NCBI GenBank assembly: GCA_046328715.1
Contig: JAXLWB010000064.1
Span: forward strand, 1-55,493
Source: JAXLWB01 sp046328715
Lineage (GTDB): Bacteria > Chloroflexota > Anaerolineae > Caldilineales > Caldilineaceae
Reading direction: 5' to 3'
Length of the DNA: 55,493 bases
Made by a program: the position numbers and the translations under genes. The notes under the pieces were generated by a model that saw nothing but the letters and a program-made list of their open reading frames with translations, had not been told where the DNA came from and did not search any database. Below are positions 17,471-26,033 of this stretch, piece by piece. Numbering within the stretch: the stretch's first letter is position 1; each line of letters opens with the position of its first letter.

Positions 17471-18199
17471 ATGCTAAATCGACCTGATCTCTATGAATTC
17501 GTGCGCATCGGTGAACTTGCAGAAACGATTACCCAGTTGCTTGCTCTGAATCTCCAGCATGGCACCGACTTGGGTGCAAAACCAGCAACTGGTCAGCGTG
17601 TGGGCCACATCGAAACTATGGTGTTGCAACAAGCCAGAAAGTATGTTGCCACTATCAAGGAAGGTTTCACATTGAGTGCCCGTACGACGCAGGTGAACGA
17701 CCGCATGGAATTACGCTATTTGCTCGATCTGATCCTGCGCGAATGGCAACCTGCCCGTGGAGAATCGACCGCCGAGGATGATTGGGGAGAGGGAACATCG
17801 GCATCAGCTTCTGTTACCAATGAACGCGAGCCACTTAACACCTGGCAGGCACAGCTACCGACCCATGAATTGCTCGCCTTTGGTATGGCAGCCGTTGCCT
17901 TAGGCTATCTGCCTCGCTTGCCAGCGGAGAAGATCACCTTTCCCTATAGCTACTCGCAACCGCCGACTTATGCCGATATTCCTGCCCCCAAGACCGCAGG
18001 TGAGTTGTTGTGGCGAATCGAGGAGGTTGAACGCACCGTCGGTCAAGTGATGAGCGGCGAACTACAGGAATTGGTCAATCGCCGCTATGGCCAACTGCGC
18101 CGCACCTATGGTTTCTTTGAGGCTAGTGCTCATCTTGCACGTCAAGAATCGGAGCGTTTCGGTGTGAAGAAGCCACAGCAAAACTTTTCATTCTTTTAG
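17471..18199 (+). CDS. Unrecognised 242-residue protein
   Basis: A soluble, mostly helical protein with no signal peptide or membrane span that I do not recognise. The start is the ATG at 17471 behind CAGGAGCC; the frame stays open 13 codons further upstream without a ribosome site. Visible features: a helical N-terminus (ELAETITQLLALNL), a central acidic, Ser/Thr-rich linker (AEDDWGEGTSASASV), a Pro/Tyr-rich segment (YSYSQPPTYADIPAPK), and a charged C-terminal helix ending KKPQQNFSFF. It has its own strong terminator (18334-18380). No function is proposed. Confidence 0.75.
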   Translation: MLNRPDLYEFVRIGELAETITQLLALNLQHGTDLGAKPATGQRVGHIETMVLQQARKYVATIKEGFTLSARTTQVNDRMELRYLLDLILREWQPARGESTAEDDWGEGTSASASVTNEREPLNTWQAQLPTHELLAFGMAAVALGYLPRLPAEKITFPYSYSQPPTYADIPAPKTAGELLWRIEEVERTVGQVMSGELQELVNRRYGQLRRTYGFFEASAHLARQESERFGVKKPQQNFSFF

Positions 18200-18333
18200 A
18201 GCGGGGTGCAGGTTACAAGTGGCTTATACAGCTTGCTGAGTCGTTGCGCTGATAAAGGTAGAGTTGTCAGCGCATAGGCGTTCCCCGCCACCCGCATTCT
18301 TTTGACTATCTGCCGACTCTCAGTTACCATCCT

Positions 18334-18380
18334 ACAGCCATAGAGGTGAGTTTGATCTCACCTCTATGGCTGTTGTTTTT
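18334..18380 (+). terminator. Factor-independent terminator
   Basis: A perfect 17-bp stem (ACAGCCATAGAGGTGAG and its complement), a 6-base loop, then TGTTTTT. It closes the transcription unit of the 242-residue protein. The DNA before it (18200-18333) shows only heptamer-like remnants (GGGTGCA GGTTACA AGTGGCT). Confidence 0.85.
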
Positions 18381-18404
18381 CTGTCAAGTACGGTTAATTA
18401 CGAA

Positions 18405-18533
18405 CCCCTCCCTAGCCCTCCCCTGGTAAGGGAGGGAATTGTGACGGGGTAGATGAACTTGGGTGGACAGACGAGAACACTAAATCCGTCCACTCACAGT
18501 TCCCTCACCTATCAGGGGAGGGCTAGGGAGGGG
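18405..18533. mobile_element. MITE-like element, copy B (129 bp)
   Basis: Ends CCCCTCCCTAGCCCTCCCC and their inverse match those of copy A at 11758-11881, with an inner AAGGGAGGGAATTGTGAC, a central GGTGGACAG and ATCCGTCCACTCAC. It is non-coding and inserted 44 bp upstream of the sufE start. Confidence 0.7.
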
Positions 18534-18576
18534 TTAGCTTTGTAGTTACTGTACGGCTCGATTAAAGGAATGTCTC

Positions 18577-19032
18577 ATGTCGCAAGATGCGTCAACCGAA
18601 GAGAAGATTGCTGCTTGCCCGCCACAATTACAAGATACCATCAACCAGTTCATCGATGTTGAACCGCGTGAGCGACTCGAATATTTGTTGGAATATGCGA
18701 TGGATCTGCCGGATCTGCCGGAGCGGCTGGTTGCCATGCGCGACCAAATGGAACAGGTTCACGAATGCCAAACTCCTGTCTTCCTCTTCACGGAATTGAG
18801 TGATGCAGGAGTTGAATTCTATTTTGATATTCCACGGGAATCCCCGACAGTGCGTGGTTACGCTGCCATCTTACAGGAAGGCTTACACCATGCATCGATT
18901 GCTGAAGTGCTGCAAACGCCCGAGGATGTCTATATGTTACTCGGCTTGAATGAAGCGATCACGCCCCAACGGCTGCGCGGGCTTCATTTTTTGATGATTT
19001 ACATGAAGAAACAGGTGAGCAAACTTTTATAA
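18577..19032 (+). CDS. sufE: SufE-family sulfur acceptor
   Basis: A 151-residue SufE protein, which takes persulfide sulfur from a cysteine desulfurase for Fe-S cluster assembly. The active Cys64 lies in VHECQTPVFLF, equivalent to the VxGCQSxVWL motif, and the C-terminal half (GLNEAITPQRLRGLHFLMIYMKKQ) matches the family's ending. The ribosome site AAAGGA lies 8 bases before the ATG. No sufBCDS genes are adjacent; the nearest upstream feature is the MITE-like element, which may separate it from its original context. Confidence 0.88.
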   Translation: MSQDASTEEKIAACPPQLQDTINQFIDVEPRERLEYLLEYAMDLPDLPERLVAMRDQMEQVHECQTPVFLFTELSDAGVEFYFDIPRESPTVRGYAAILQEGLHHASIAEVLQTPEDVYMLLGLNEAITPQRLRGLHFLMIYMKKQVSKLL

Positions 19033-19058
19033 TCTACTCACCCGAATATTGCAGTAGA

Positions 19059-19129
19059 TCGGTACGCAGATAAAAAATCTCTGCAAAAATCCGCCTAAAT
19101 CCATCGGATCAGCATTATCCGTGTACCGA
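19059..19129. repeat. Inverted-repeat element with ATCCGTGTACC ends (short copy)
   Basis: Ends TCGGTACGCAGATAA and TTATCCGTGTACCGA pair at 13 of 15 positions. They resemble the ends of the larger element at 39520-39635. It lies between sufE and the terC-like gene. Confidence 0.5.
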
Positions 19130-19169
19130 CTAGCAGATCCGCCAATTCACAAGGAAGAAAGGTATCCCC

Positions 19170-20048
19170 ATGAGCGAATTCTTTACAACCACCAACCTTA
19201 TTGCGCTCATTACATTGACGCTGCTCGAAATTGTCTTGGGCATTGACAATATTATCTTTATTGCCATTCTTTCGGCACGTCTTCCGCGCGAGCAGCAGGC
19301 CAATGCACGAAACATCGGCATGGCGCTCGCCATCATTACACGTATTCTGCTCTTGCTAGGGATAACCTGGATTTTGCAACTCAAGGAGCCGTTGTTTGCA
19401 CTGATTGGTAAAGAAATCAGTGGCAAAGATCTGATTTTGTTGGGCGGCGGCCTCTTCTTGATTGGCAAGAGTACCTATGAGATTCATGAAAAGCTGGAAT
19501 CTGCCGAGCACACGCAGTCGAATGTGGCCAAAGTTGCATCTTCGCTCGCCTCGGTCGTCGTCCAAATTGTGATCATTGATATTGTCTTCTCGCTGGATGG
19601 CATTATCACGGCGGTGGGTATCTCCAATAGTCTGCCTGTGATGATCACGGCGGTGATACTCTCCTCGATCGTGATGTTGGTGGCGGCAGGAATGGTGAGC
19701 CAATTTGTCGAGAAGCACCCAACGATGAAGATCCTCGCCCTTGCTTTTTTGATCCTGATCGGTGCCATGTTGGTGATCGAAGGCTGGGACCCGGAGAGCG
19801 CCGAGAAGCTTCACTTGAAGAACTATGCCTACTTTGCGATGGCCTTCTCGTTTATTGTTGAATTGATCAACATGCGCTTTCGCACCGCAACCCATCCAGT
19901 TCACTTGCATAATCAACCCCAAATGCTTGAACCCGTCTCGGTAGCGGTTGGAGCAACTGGGGTTGGGGCGACTCCAAAATTATCAAATTCAGGTGTATCT
20001 AGCACCGTCAAGACCACTTCTGCCAAGCGTAATCGCAAACGAAAGTAG
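19170..20048 (+). CDS. TerC-family membrane protein
   Basis: A 292-residue integral membrane protein of the TerC/YgdQ family, with about seven membrane spans. The two family acidic motifs are visible: EIVLGIDNIIFIAIL (about 20-34) and VVQIVIIDIVFSLDGIITAVG (about 130-150). TerC proteins have been linked to export of manganese and other metals and to loading of metal into secreted proteins. The C-terminal 40 residues are a non-family tail, Ser/Thr-rich and ending in a basic KRNRKRK. Ribosome site GGAAGAAAGG precedes the ATG. Unlike the second TerC-family gene (22518-23501), no riboswitch is seen upstream. Confidence 0.88.
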   Translation: MSEFFTTTNLIALITLTLLEIVLGIDNIIFIAILSARLPREQQANARNIGMALAIITRILLLLGITWILQLKEPLFALIGKEISGKDLILLGGGLFLIGKSTYEIHEKLESAEHTQSNVAKVASSLASVVVQIVIIDIVFSLDGIITAVGISNSLPVMITAVILSSIVMLVAAGMVSQFVEKHPTMKILALAFLILIGAMLVIEGWDPESAEKLHLKNYAYFAMAFSFIVELINMRFRTATHPVHLHNQPQMLEPVSVAVGATGVGATPKLSNSGVSSTVKTTSAKRNRKRK

Positions 20049-20173
20049 CGTTCGCATCGCAATTACAGTCTACTTTTTTGTATGTTTATTTCTATCGACT
20101 ATAATGAATTTCTTGTACCTTGCTTCCCGCAAGCGCAGTTTGTCACACAACGAGTAAAGATCAATGTATAAAT

Positions 20174-20212
20174 CCGACCGGATCGCAAAAGCCCTTCGAT
20201 CCGGTCGGTTTG
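20174..20212 (+). terminator. Terminator after the terC-like gene, or attenuator before hppA
   Basis: A 12-bp perfect stem (CCGACCGGATCG and its complement) followed by TTTGTG. A perfect TATAAT sits upstream at 20100-20105. If that is a promoter, this hairpin lies in the hppA leader. Confidence 0.7.
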
Positions 20213-20264
20213 TGTGTATTCAATAGACTAAACCAACTGTATTCTACAAAAAGGAGAATCGTTT

Positions 20265-22415
20265 GTGAGTGAAGGTGTACTGCTGTCTATCATTATTCTA
20301 CTCAGTGTAGTGGGCCTGGTCTGTTCTTGGTATTTGTCACGATGGGTGATGGCCAAAGACACTGGCTCGCAAAAAATGCAAGATATTTCCAACGCCATCA
20401 AAGAAGGCGCTGAAGCGTTTGTTCGCCGCCAATATCGGACGATCATTATGCTGGCATTGATGCTGGCAATTGTGCTCTTTATTGGCTATGGTTTTGTGCG
20501 TGCCCACCGCGACTTTGATCCAGTCGGCAGCTCAATTCAACTGGCACTTTGGGTGACGGTTTCATTCGTTTTGGGCGCACTTTGCTCGGTGATTGCCGGC
20601 TTTGTTGGTATGTGGATCAGCATCCGCACGAACATCCGCACGGCGGTTGGTGCCATGAAGGGCATCAACGAAGGCTTGCAGATCGCGCTGCGCGGCGGTG
20701 CCGTCGCTGGCTTGATTGTGGTCGCCATGAGCTTGCTGGGTGTGGTTGGCCTCTATATTGCTGTTCGCTATACCACGGGTATCGATCCAGTCAAGATTCC
20801 CTTCTTGATTGTCGGTTATGGCTTTGGCGCTTCGTTTGTGGCGCTCTTTGCTCAGTTGGGTGGTGGTATCTATACCAAGGCGGCAGATGTCGGCGCTGAC
20901 CTGGTGGGTAAGGTCGAGGCTGGCATTCCGGAAGACGATCCTCGCAACCCTGCTGTTATTGCTGACTTGGTCGGCGACAACGTGGGCGACTGCGCAGGCC
21001 GTGGTGCTGACCTCTTCGAGTCCACCGCTGCTGAAAACATCGGTGCCATGGTGCTGGGAGCGGTGATGGCGGCCAAGGTGCCCAATGCCGATCCGACCTT
21101 TATCATCGGCGTGATGATGTTCCCCTTGGTGGCACGTGCTTTTGGCATCGTCGCCTCGATTGTCGGTATCTTCTCCGTGAAAGCCCGCGAGGACGAGGAT
21201 CCGATGAATGCTCTTAACCGAGGATTCTTCGTCTCAGCCATCTTGGCAATCATCGGCTTTGCGCTTGCTACCTACTTGTTGCTCAATCATTCCAGTGCCC
21301 CCAATGCCTGGATCAACTTTACGCTGTGTGGCATTGTCGGCATTCTGACCTCGGTCGGCTTTGTCTTCATCACCCAGTACTATACTGAATACAAGTATCG
21401 ACCGGTGAAGACCATTGCGGAAGCCAGTCAAACCGGACCTGCTACCAACGCTATCGCTGGCATTTCCATTGGTATGGAAAGCACCGCCCTGCCCACCCTC
21501 GTCATTTCAGCCGCCATTCTGATTGCCTATTATCTGGGCAAGAATTCTGGCTTCCCGGAAGCGGGGCTCTTTGGCACCGCTGTGGCGACGATGGGTATGT
21601 TGGCTACCGCTGGTTACATTCTGGCGATGGATACCTTCGGACCCATCGCCGACAATGCTGGCGGTATCATCGAGATGAGCGAACAGCCCAAGTCGGTACG
21701 CGATAAGTCAGACCGCCTGGATGCCGTTGGTAATACCACCAAGGCGTTGACCAAGGGCTATGCCATCGGTTCCGCTGCGCTGGCTGCCTTCTTGCTCTTC
21801 TCCGCCTACCTGGACGAAGTGCGCAACTACGGCTTCAGCCTGACCGCAGTCGACATCGCCAAGCCCGAAGTCTTCGTTGGTGCATTGCTTGGTGCCATGC
21901 TGATCTTCCTCTTTGCCGGCCTGACCATTCGTTCCGTGGGTCGCGCGGCCTACTATGTTATCAACGATGTGCGTGCTCAATTCAAAGAGAAGCCGGGTAT
22001 CCTTAAGGGCAAGGACAAACCCGACTATGGTCGCACCGTCGATATCGTCACCAAAGGCGCGCTGCGCGAGATGATCGCTCCAGGTTTGCTGGCTACCTTG
22101 ATGCCGGTGGCCGTGGGTTTGATCTTCAAACTTTTTGGTATCGGTGCAGAAGCTGTGGCTGCTTTGTTGATGGTTGGCACGATTGCTGGTATTCTGATGG
22201 CCATGCTGCTTAACAACGGCGGCGGCGCTTGGGACAATGCCAAGAAGTATATCGAAACTGGCGCTTACGGCGGCAAAGGTAGTGATACGCACAAGGCTGC
22301 CGTCGTCGGTGACACCATCGGCGACCCCTTCAAGGATACTGCTGGTCCGTCACTCCACGTCGTAATCAAGCTGCTCAGCACGATTACCCTGGTCTTGGCT
22401 CCATTGTTTATCTAA
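20265..22415 (+). CDS. hppA: Membrane-bound proton-translocating pyrophosphatase
   Basis: A 716-residue M-PPase with about 16 membrane spans that couples pyrophosphate hydrolysis to ion pumping. The pyrophosphate/Mg site DVGADLVGKVEAGIPEDDP (about 208-226) and DNVGDCAGRGADLFE (about 238-252) are intact, as is the C-terminal DTIGDPFKDTAGPSL. Lys493 in GNTTKALTKGYAIGSA occupies the position that is Ala in K+-dependent enzymes, so this should be a K+-independent H+ pump. The start is GTG behind AAAAAGGAG with 8-base spacing. It lies between two TerC-family genes. Downstream is a bidirectional terminator shared with the convergent Alx-type gene. Confidence 0.95.
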   Translation: MSEGVLLSIIILLSVVGLVCSWYLSRWVMAKDTGSQKMQDISNAIKEGAEAFVRRQYRTIIMLALMLAIVLFIGYGFVRAHRDFDPVGSSIQLALWVTVSFVLGALCSVIAGFVGMWISIRTNIRTAVGAMKGINEGLQIALRGGAVAGLIVVAMSLLGVVGLYIAVRYTTGIDPVKIPFLIVGYGFGASFVALFAQLGGGIYTKAADVGADLVGKVEAGIPEDDPRNPAVIADLVGDNVGDCAGRGADLFESTAAENIGAMVLGAVMAAKVPNADPTFIIGVMMFPLVARAFGIVASIVGIFSVKAREDEDPMNALNRGFFVSAILAIIGFALATYLLLNHSSAPNAWINFTLCGIVGILTSVGFVFITQYYTEYKYRPVKTIAEASQTGPATNAIAGISIGMESTALPTLVISAAILIAYYLGKNSGFPEAGLFGTAVATMGMLATAGYILAMDTFGPIADNAGGIIEMSEQPKSVRDKSDRLDAVGNTTKALTKGYAIGSAALAAFLLFSAYLDEVRNYGFSLTAVDIAKPEVFVGALLGAMLIFLFAGLTIRSVGRAAYYVINDVRAQFKEKPGILKGKDKPDYGRTVDIVTKGALREMIAPGLLATLMPVAVGLIFKLFGIGAEAVAALLMVGTIAGILMAMLLNNGGGAWDNAKKYIETGAYGGKGSDTHKAAVVGDTIGDPFKDTAGPSLHVVIKLLSTITLVLAPLFI

Positions 22416-22432
22416 GCATGATGCAGGTTGCA

Positions 22433-22461
22433 AGATGCAAGGGAATATCCCTGTATCTTGT
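22433..22461 (+). repeat. Heptamer-type hairpin in the hppA 3' region
   Basis: CAAGATGCAAGGGA and TCCCTGTATCTTG pair around ATA. The left side is the heptamer series GGTTGCA AGATGCA. It may stabilise the 3' end. Confidence 0.45.
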
Positions 22462-22467
22462 ATCATA

Positions 22468-22505
22468 AGAGAGTAGAGATTGAACTTACACGATCTCTAC
22501 TCTCT
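22468..22505. terminator. Bidirectional terminator between hppA and the Alx-type gene
   Basis: A perfect 13-bp stem (AGAGAGTAGAGAT and its complement) with a 12-base loop, between converging stop codons. Confidence 0.65.
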
Positions 22506-22517
22506 GACACGCTACGC

Positions 22518-23501
22518 TTAGCTACTTACCTCTACCATCTTCTCCGTTCGCTCAATCTTCTGCGCCCGTAACAACGACGCAATTACAGCAACCGCCAAAA
22601 TTCCCGCCACCACGCTCAACGAGACAAGAGTTGGAATCTTGTAGAAGTCAACAATCACCATCTTCACACCCACAAAGGTGAGGACACCGGACAATCCCAA
22701 TTTGAGATAGTAGAATTTATCCATTACGCCTGAGAGCAAGAAGTAAAGCGATCTTAGGCCCAGGATGGCAAAGACATTCGAGGTGTAGACCAGGAATGGA
22801 TCGGTGGTAACGGCAAAGATGGCGGGAATCGAATCAACCGCAAAGACCAGATCGGTACTTTCCACAATCAATAACACGATAAAAAGCGGGGTGGCTGCCC
22901 ATTTGCCCGCTTGGCGCACAAAGAAGTGATCTTTGTGATATTCTGACGAAACCGGCATTAAGCGTCGGAAGAGCCGCACCACAGGATTTTGGTCGGGATG
23001 GATTTCTTCATCGGTATGACGCGCCATGCGGATACCAGTAAAGATCAGGAAAGCGCCGAAGATGTAGATGATCCAGTGAAATTCCTCGATCAGCGTTGCA
23101 CCGACTGCAATCAGCGCAGCACGCATCACCAACGCACCCAACACACCCCAGAAGAGTACATGGTGTTGATAGGCCGCTGGAACGGAGAAGTAGCTAAAGA
23201 TAAGGACGAAGACAAAGATATTGTCCACACTCAGCGACTTTTCAATCAGGTAGCCGGTGAGAAAGGCCAATGTCGCATCTTGATTGTTGTAGCTGCTATG
23301 TGGAGCCAACTGATGCCAAAAGAAGTAAAGCCCTACCGCAAAGAGCAGTGCCAGCGTGATCCAGACCACACTCCAAATCGATGCTTCTTTGACTGAAACT
23401 GCGTGGGAATGGCGATGGAAAACTCCTAAATCCAGTGCCAGCATCGCCAGCACGAAGATGTTGAATCCAATCCACAGCCAGGTCATTTCGCCCAATATCA
23501 T
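22518..23501 (-). CDS. alx: TerC/Alx-family manganese exporter-like membrane protein
   Basis: A 327-residue membrane protein of the TerC/Alx family, with about nine spans. Family motifs: ALDLGVFHR near the N-terminus, FLTGYLIEKSLSVDNIFVF (about 80-98) and VLLIVESTDLVFAVDSIPAIFAV (about 195-217), each with the conserved acidic residues. Alx-type proteins export manganese. The start is the ATG at 23501 behind GAGGAG. The frame stays open for 75 more codons upstream, but that stretch is the riboswitch at 23562-23682 read as if it were protein. Regulation by manganese through that riboswitch is a strong prediction and supports the exporter role. C-terminus is charged and cytoplasmic. Confidence 0.92.
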   Translation of the reverse strand: MILGEMTWLWIGFNIFVLAMLALDLGVFHRHSHAVSVKEASIWSVVWITLALLFAVGLYFFWHQLAPHSSYNNQDATLAFLTGYLIEKSLSVDNIFVFVLIFSYFSVPAAYQHHVLFWGVLGALVMRAALIAVGATLIEEFHWIIYIFGAFLIFTGIRMARHTDEEIHPDQNPVVRLFRRLMPVSSEYHKDHFFVRQAGKWAATPLFIVLLIVESTDLVFAVDSIPAIFAVTTDPFLVYTSNVFAILGLRSLYFLLSGVMDKFYYLKLGLSGVLTFVGVKMVIVDFYKIPTLVSLSVVAGILAVAVIASLLRAQKIERTEKMVEVSS

Positions 23502-23529
23502 TGCTTCTCCTCTGTGTTGAATATCCGTG

Positions 23530-23579
23530 GAGAAACAAAAAGCGAGACTCCACGGCAAAAAATGTCGTGATAGTCTCGC
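23530..23579 (-). terminator. Riboswitch-controlled terminator (expression platform)
   Basis: On the minus strand GCGAGACT (the 3' strand of the aptamer) pairs with AGTCTCGC further on, followed by TTTTTGTTTC. This 8-bp terminator uses the same bases as the aptamer's closing stem, so the two are mutually exclusive. A second hairpin, CCGTGGAG with CTCCACGG, overlaps it. Confidence 0.7.
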
Positions 23580-23682
23580 CAGTAGTGATAAATCACACAC
23601 GCTGCGCCGAGAGCAAATGATGCTCTGTCTTGACGACCCAGCGACCTGCTTGCGCAGGCGGCTACTCCCTAACCTGGGCACT
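23562..23682 (-). promoter_or_regulatory. yybP-ykoY manganese riboswitch
   Basis: The leader of the Alx-type gene contains, in order, GGTTAGGGAGTAGCC (the family's GGGGAGUAGC start), a GCCTGCGCAAGCAGG hairpin, GTCGTCAAGACA, then CTCGGCGCAGC and finally CTACTGGCGAGACTATC, which corresponds to the conserved GCGAGACCUU end. This is the layout of the Mn2+-sensing yybP-ykoY aptamer. Metal binding should stabilise the closing stem and prevent the terminator at 23530-23579, turning the gene on. It sits directly upstream of a TerC-family gene, the classical partner. Confidence 0.88.
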
Positions 23683-23763
23683 AGGATGCCCGATTTGCGC
23701 TCAAGAATCCGTAAGTCGCAATACAATTGATTGCGGATTGTGCTATTGGGATTGCGTTTTTTC

Positions 23764-25716
23764 CTATACCCACTGTTTCATCCAACCAAGCAGCGCATCG
23801 TTTTGGGCTTTGCGAATTGCTTTGGGGCCGACGATTGCGCCGGCGTGAGGGCTATTGGGCAGGCGTACCATTTCCACGGGACAACCGTTCACCTTCAAAA
23901 CCGTATAGAATTGCTCCGACTGCTCTGCCGGGCAGCGCCAGTCGGCTTCCCCTTGAATCAGCAAGGTTGGTGTTTTGCAACGGTGGGCGTAGGTAATGGG
24001 CGAACAGCGGGCGTAGACCTCGGGAATCTCATGCGGGTGGCCGCCCAACTGCTCGACCGCAAACCAAGGGCCAATGTCGCTGACCCCATAAAAGCTGACC
24101 CAATTGGTAACTGGATTCTCTGGCACAGCAGCCTTAAAACGATCGGTCTGCCCTACGATCCAACACGATAGATTGCCACCACCGGAAAGCCCGCACACGC
24201 CCATACGATTGCCATCCACGTAGCCTTTTTCTATCGCATAGTCAACGCCAGCCATCAAGTCCTTATAGTCCAAATTGCCCCAATCACCCTTAATCTGTGT
24301 GGCAAAGCGGTCGCCATAGCCGGTGGAAGCGCGCTGATTGATAAAGAGCACTGCGTAGCCAGCGCTGCACAACATGCGGAAGTCAAAGTGGAAAATGTGA
24401 CCGAAGCCTGAATGGGGTCCACCATGAATGTAGAGCACCGTAGGGTAGGGGGCGCTACCAGTCTCGGGCAGCATGATCCAGCCCTCGACCTGCTCGCCAT
24501 CACTGCTCGCAAAAAGCAGCCGTTCCGCCTTAGGCGTATCCCAACCCGCAACGACACTTTGGTTCAGTGTGGTCAGCACCTGCTCATTGCCACCTTCCAA
24601 ATCGGCACTTGCGAGTTGTTCTGGATCGTGATGGGTACTCAGCGCAAAGAGCAAGCTATCTCGTCCAATCGCAATCGGCAAACAACTGCGATCGCCACTG
24701 AGAATCGGCGCAAACGAGATCGCACCTGTCAGGCTGATGCGGTAGATCTGCACCGTGCCACCATCTTGCACTGGCGCAAACGCACTCTCTCCATCCGCAC
24801 TCACCAACAACCGTGGCGAGCGCACAAGCAAGCGTACCAACATGTCTGCCTGTAAACCGCCGCCGATCTTCACCGTGCAACCTGTTGTGCGGCATTCTGG
24901 CTCACCCCCAGATGCACCCATCAGCCAGAGGTGATCCTGCGTGCCAATGGGCAAGTCAAAACGATTGCCTATAAAGGCAATATTGCCATTCGGCGTCCAC
25001 GCTGCTGCTGCCACTGCGCCCCAGTTATCAGTCAAAGGCGTTACCTTTCCTTTGAGATCAACAACACGCAGCGTGGGGAAGAAGCGATGTGTATCAGGTC
25101 GCTGTGACGAGAGATAGAGCAAGTGCTTGCCATCCGGTGACCACTGAACGCCCGAACAGACCGCGTTATCATGCGTGAGCTGACGGGTTGTGCCATCCTC
25201 CAAGGAAGTGACAAAGATCTCCTGCACCGCATTCTGGACATTGCCCATTCCATCAAAGCGGTAGACATGGCGTGTGAATCGATAGGGTTGGCTCAGATCG
25301 ACGAGCTCCACCTCGGGCGGCGCACAGAAGGCAAGCTGCCGCCCACCGGGCGCTCCATCGGGCGACCAAACCGGACCACTTCCCACCCCATTTTTGAGGG
25401 TTGTGACCTGTTTGGCTTCACCTCCATCAACCGCAATCACAAAGATCTGCGGCTTTTCAGTACGAGTCGAAAGAAATGCGACTTGCCGTCCACTGGGCGA
25501 CCAACGTGGACTGCTATCCTTCTTCAAGCCCTGTGTTAACTGACGCTCGCAGCCATCCTGCAAATTGCGCAAATAGAGCGCCGATCGTTCTTCCTCGCCC
25601 TCCATCCAGGAAAGCTCGTAGACAATATGCTGTCCATCGGGCGAAATATGCCCATCCTGGATCCATTGCAAACGATAAAGATCATCCGGCAAAACCTGAC
25701 GCATAGTATCTGACAT
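23764..25716 (-). CDS. S9-family prolyl oligopeptidase / acylaminoacyl-peptidase
   Basis: A 650-residue serine peptidase. The N-terminal two thirds form a TolB/WD40-like beta propeller, with repeated SPRWSPSGRQVAF, PVWSPDG and VQWSPDGKHLLYLS blades. The C-terminal alpha/beta hydrolase has the nucleophile in GLSGGGN (near residue 510), Asp in IQGEADWRCP (near 590) and His in NSPHAG (near 620). The domain also shows YIHGGPHSGFG, the oxyanion region of S9. Such enzymes cleave short peptides or N-acylated residues in the cytoplasm; no signal peptide is seen. The start is the ATG at 25716 with AAGGAG at the right distance; a GTG six bases upstream is too close to it. Its 3' end borders the riboswitch leader. 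Confidence 0.92.
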   Translation of the reverse strand: MSDTMRQVLPDDLYRLQWIQDGHISPDGQHIVYELSWMEGEEERSALYLRNLQDGCERQLTQGLKKDSSPRWSPSGRQVAFLSTRTEKPQIFVIAVDGGEAKQVTTLKNGVGSGPVWSPDGAPGGRQLAFCAPPEVELVDLSQPYRFTRHVYRFDGMGNVQNAVQEIFVTSLEDGTTRQLTHDNAVCSGVQWSPDGKHLLYLSSQRPDTHRFFPTLRVVDLKGKVTPLTDNWGAVAAAAWTPNGNIAFIGNRFDLPIGTQDHLWLMGASGGEPECRTTGCTVKIGGGLQADMLVRLLVRSPRLLVSADGESAFAPVQDGGTVQIYRISLTGAISFAPILSGDRSCLPIAIGRDSLLFALSTHHDPEQLASADLEGGNEQVLTTLNQSVVAGWDTPKAERLLFASSDGEQVEGWIMLPETGSAPYPTVLYIHGGPHSGFGHIFHFDFRMLCSAGYAVLFINQRASTGYGDRFATQIKGDWGNLDYKDLMAGVDYAIEKGYVDGNRMGVCGLSGGGNLSCWIVGQTDRFKAAVPENPVTNWVSFYGVSDIGPWFAVEQLGGHPHEIPEVYARCSPITYAHRCKTPTLLIQGEADWRCPAEQSEQFYTVLKVNGCPVEMVRLPNSPHAGAIVGPKAIRKAQNDALLGWMKQWV

Positions 25717-25872
25717 AAACACTCCTTGAGGTGTCTAGGATTATGTGGATGAAGGCTAGTATATCATCAGTACGCTATGCATCAGCAATGAGTGGTCGAG
25801 CAGCGAATTGCATGAACTCGCCACCACCTGCCACACCCCCGCAGATTTATTTTCTTCCATTGCTTGTAACAT

Positions 25873-25901
25873 TTGACAGAATCTGAACCTCATGATAAAT
25901 T
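25873..25901 (+). promoter_or_regulatory. Promoter of tRNA-Asp
   Basis: A consensus -35 TTGACA (25873-25878), a 17-bp spacer and a -10 TAAATT (25896-25901). The tRNA begins 20 bp further on, as expected for a short tRNA leader. Confidence 0.7.
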
Positions 25902-25921
25902 ACAGGTCGCTTCGCACATAT

Positions 25922-25994
25922 GGATTCGTGGTGTAGCGGTTAGCATGCGGCCCTGTCAAGGCCGAGGTCGCGAGTTCAAATCTCGTCGAATCCG
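25922..25994 (+). tRNA. tRNA-Asp(GTC)
   Basis: A full cloverleaf: acceptor GGATTCG with CGAATCC, discriminator G, D-loop GTAGCGGTTAGC, anticodon arm CGGCC-CTGTCAA-GGCCG with anticodon GTC, variable AGGTC, and T arm GCGAG-TTCAAAT-CTCGT. CCA is not encoded; CTCC follows the discriminator base. The D arm GTGTAGCGGTTAGCAT is typical of bacterial tRNA-Asp. Confidence 0.95.
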
Positions 25995-26033
25995 CTCCTG
26001 GCGAACTCTGAATTAGGAGTATTCGCCGTACAA

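Noticed and set aside
19033..19169. Manganese riboswitch before the first TerC-family gene
   Set aside because: The GGGGAGTAGC and GCGAGAC signatures are missing; the space is taken by an inverted-repeat element.
23502..23726. 75-codon N-terminal extension of the TerC/Alx-type protein
   Set aside because: This DNA is the manganese riboswitch and its terminator; the ATG at 23501 has GAGGAG and starts the normal family N-terminus.
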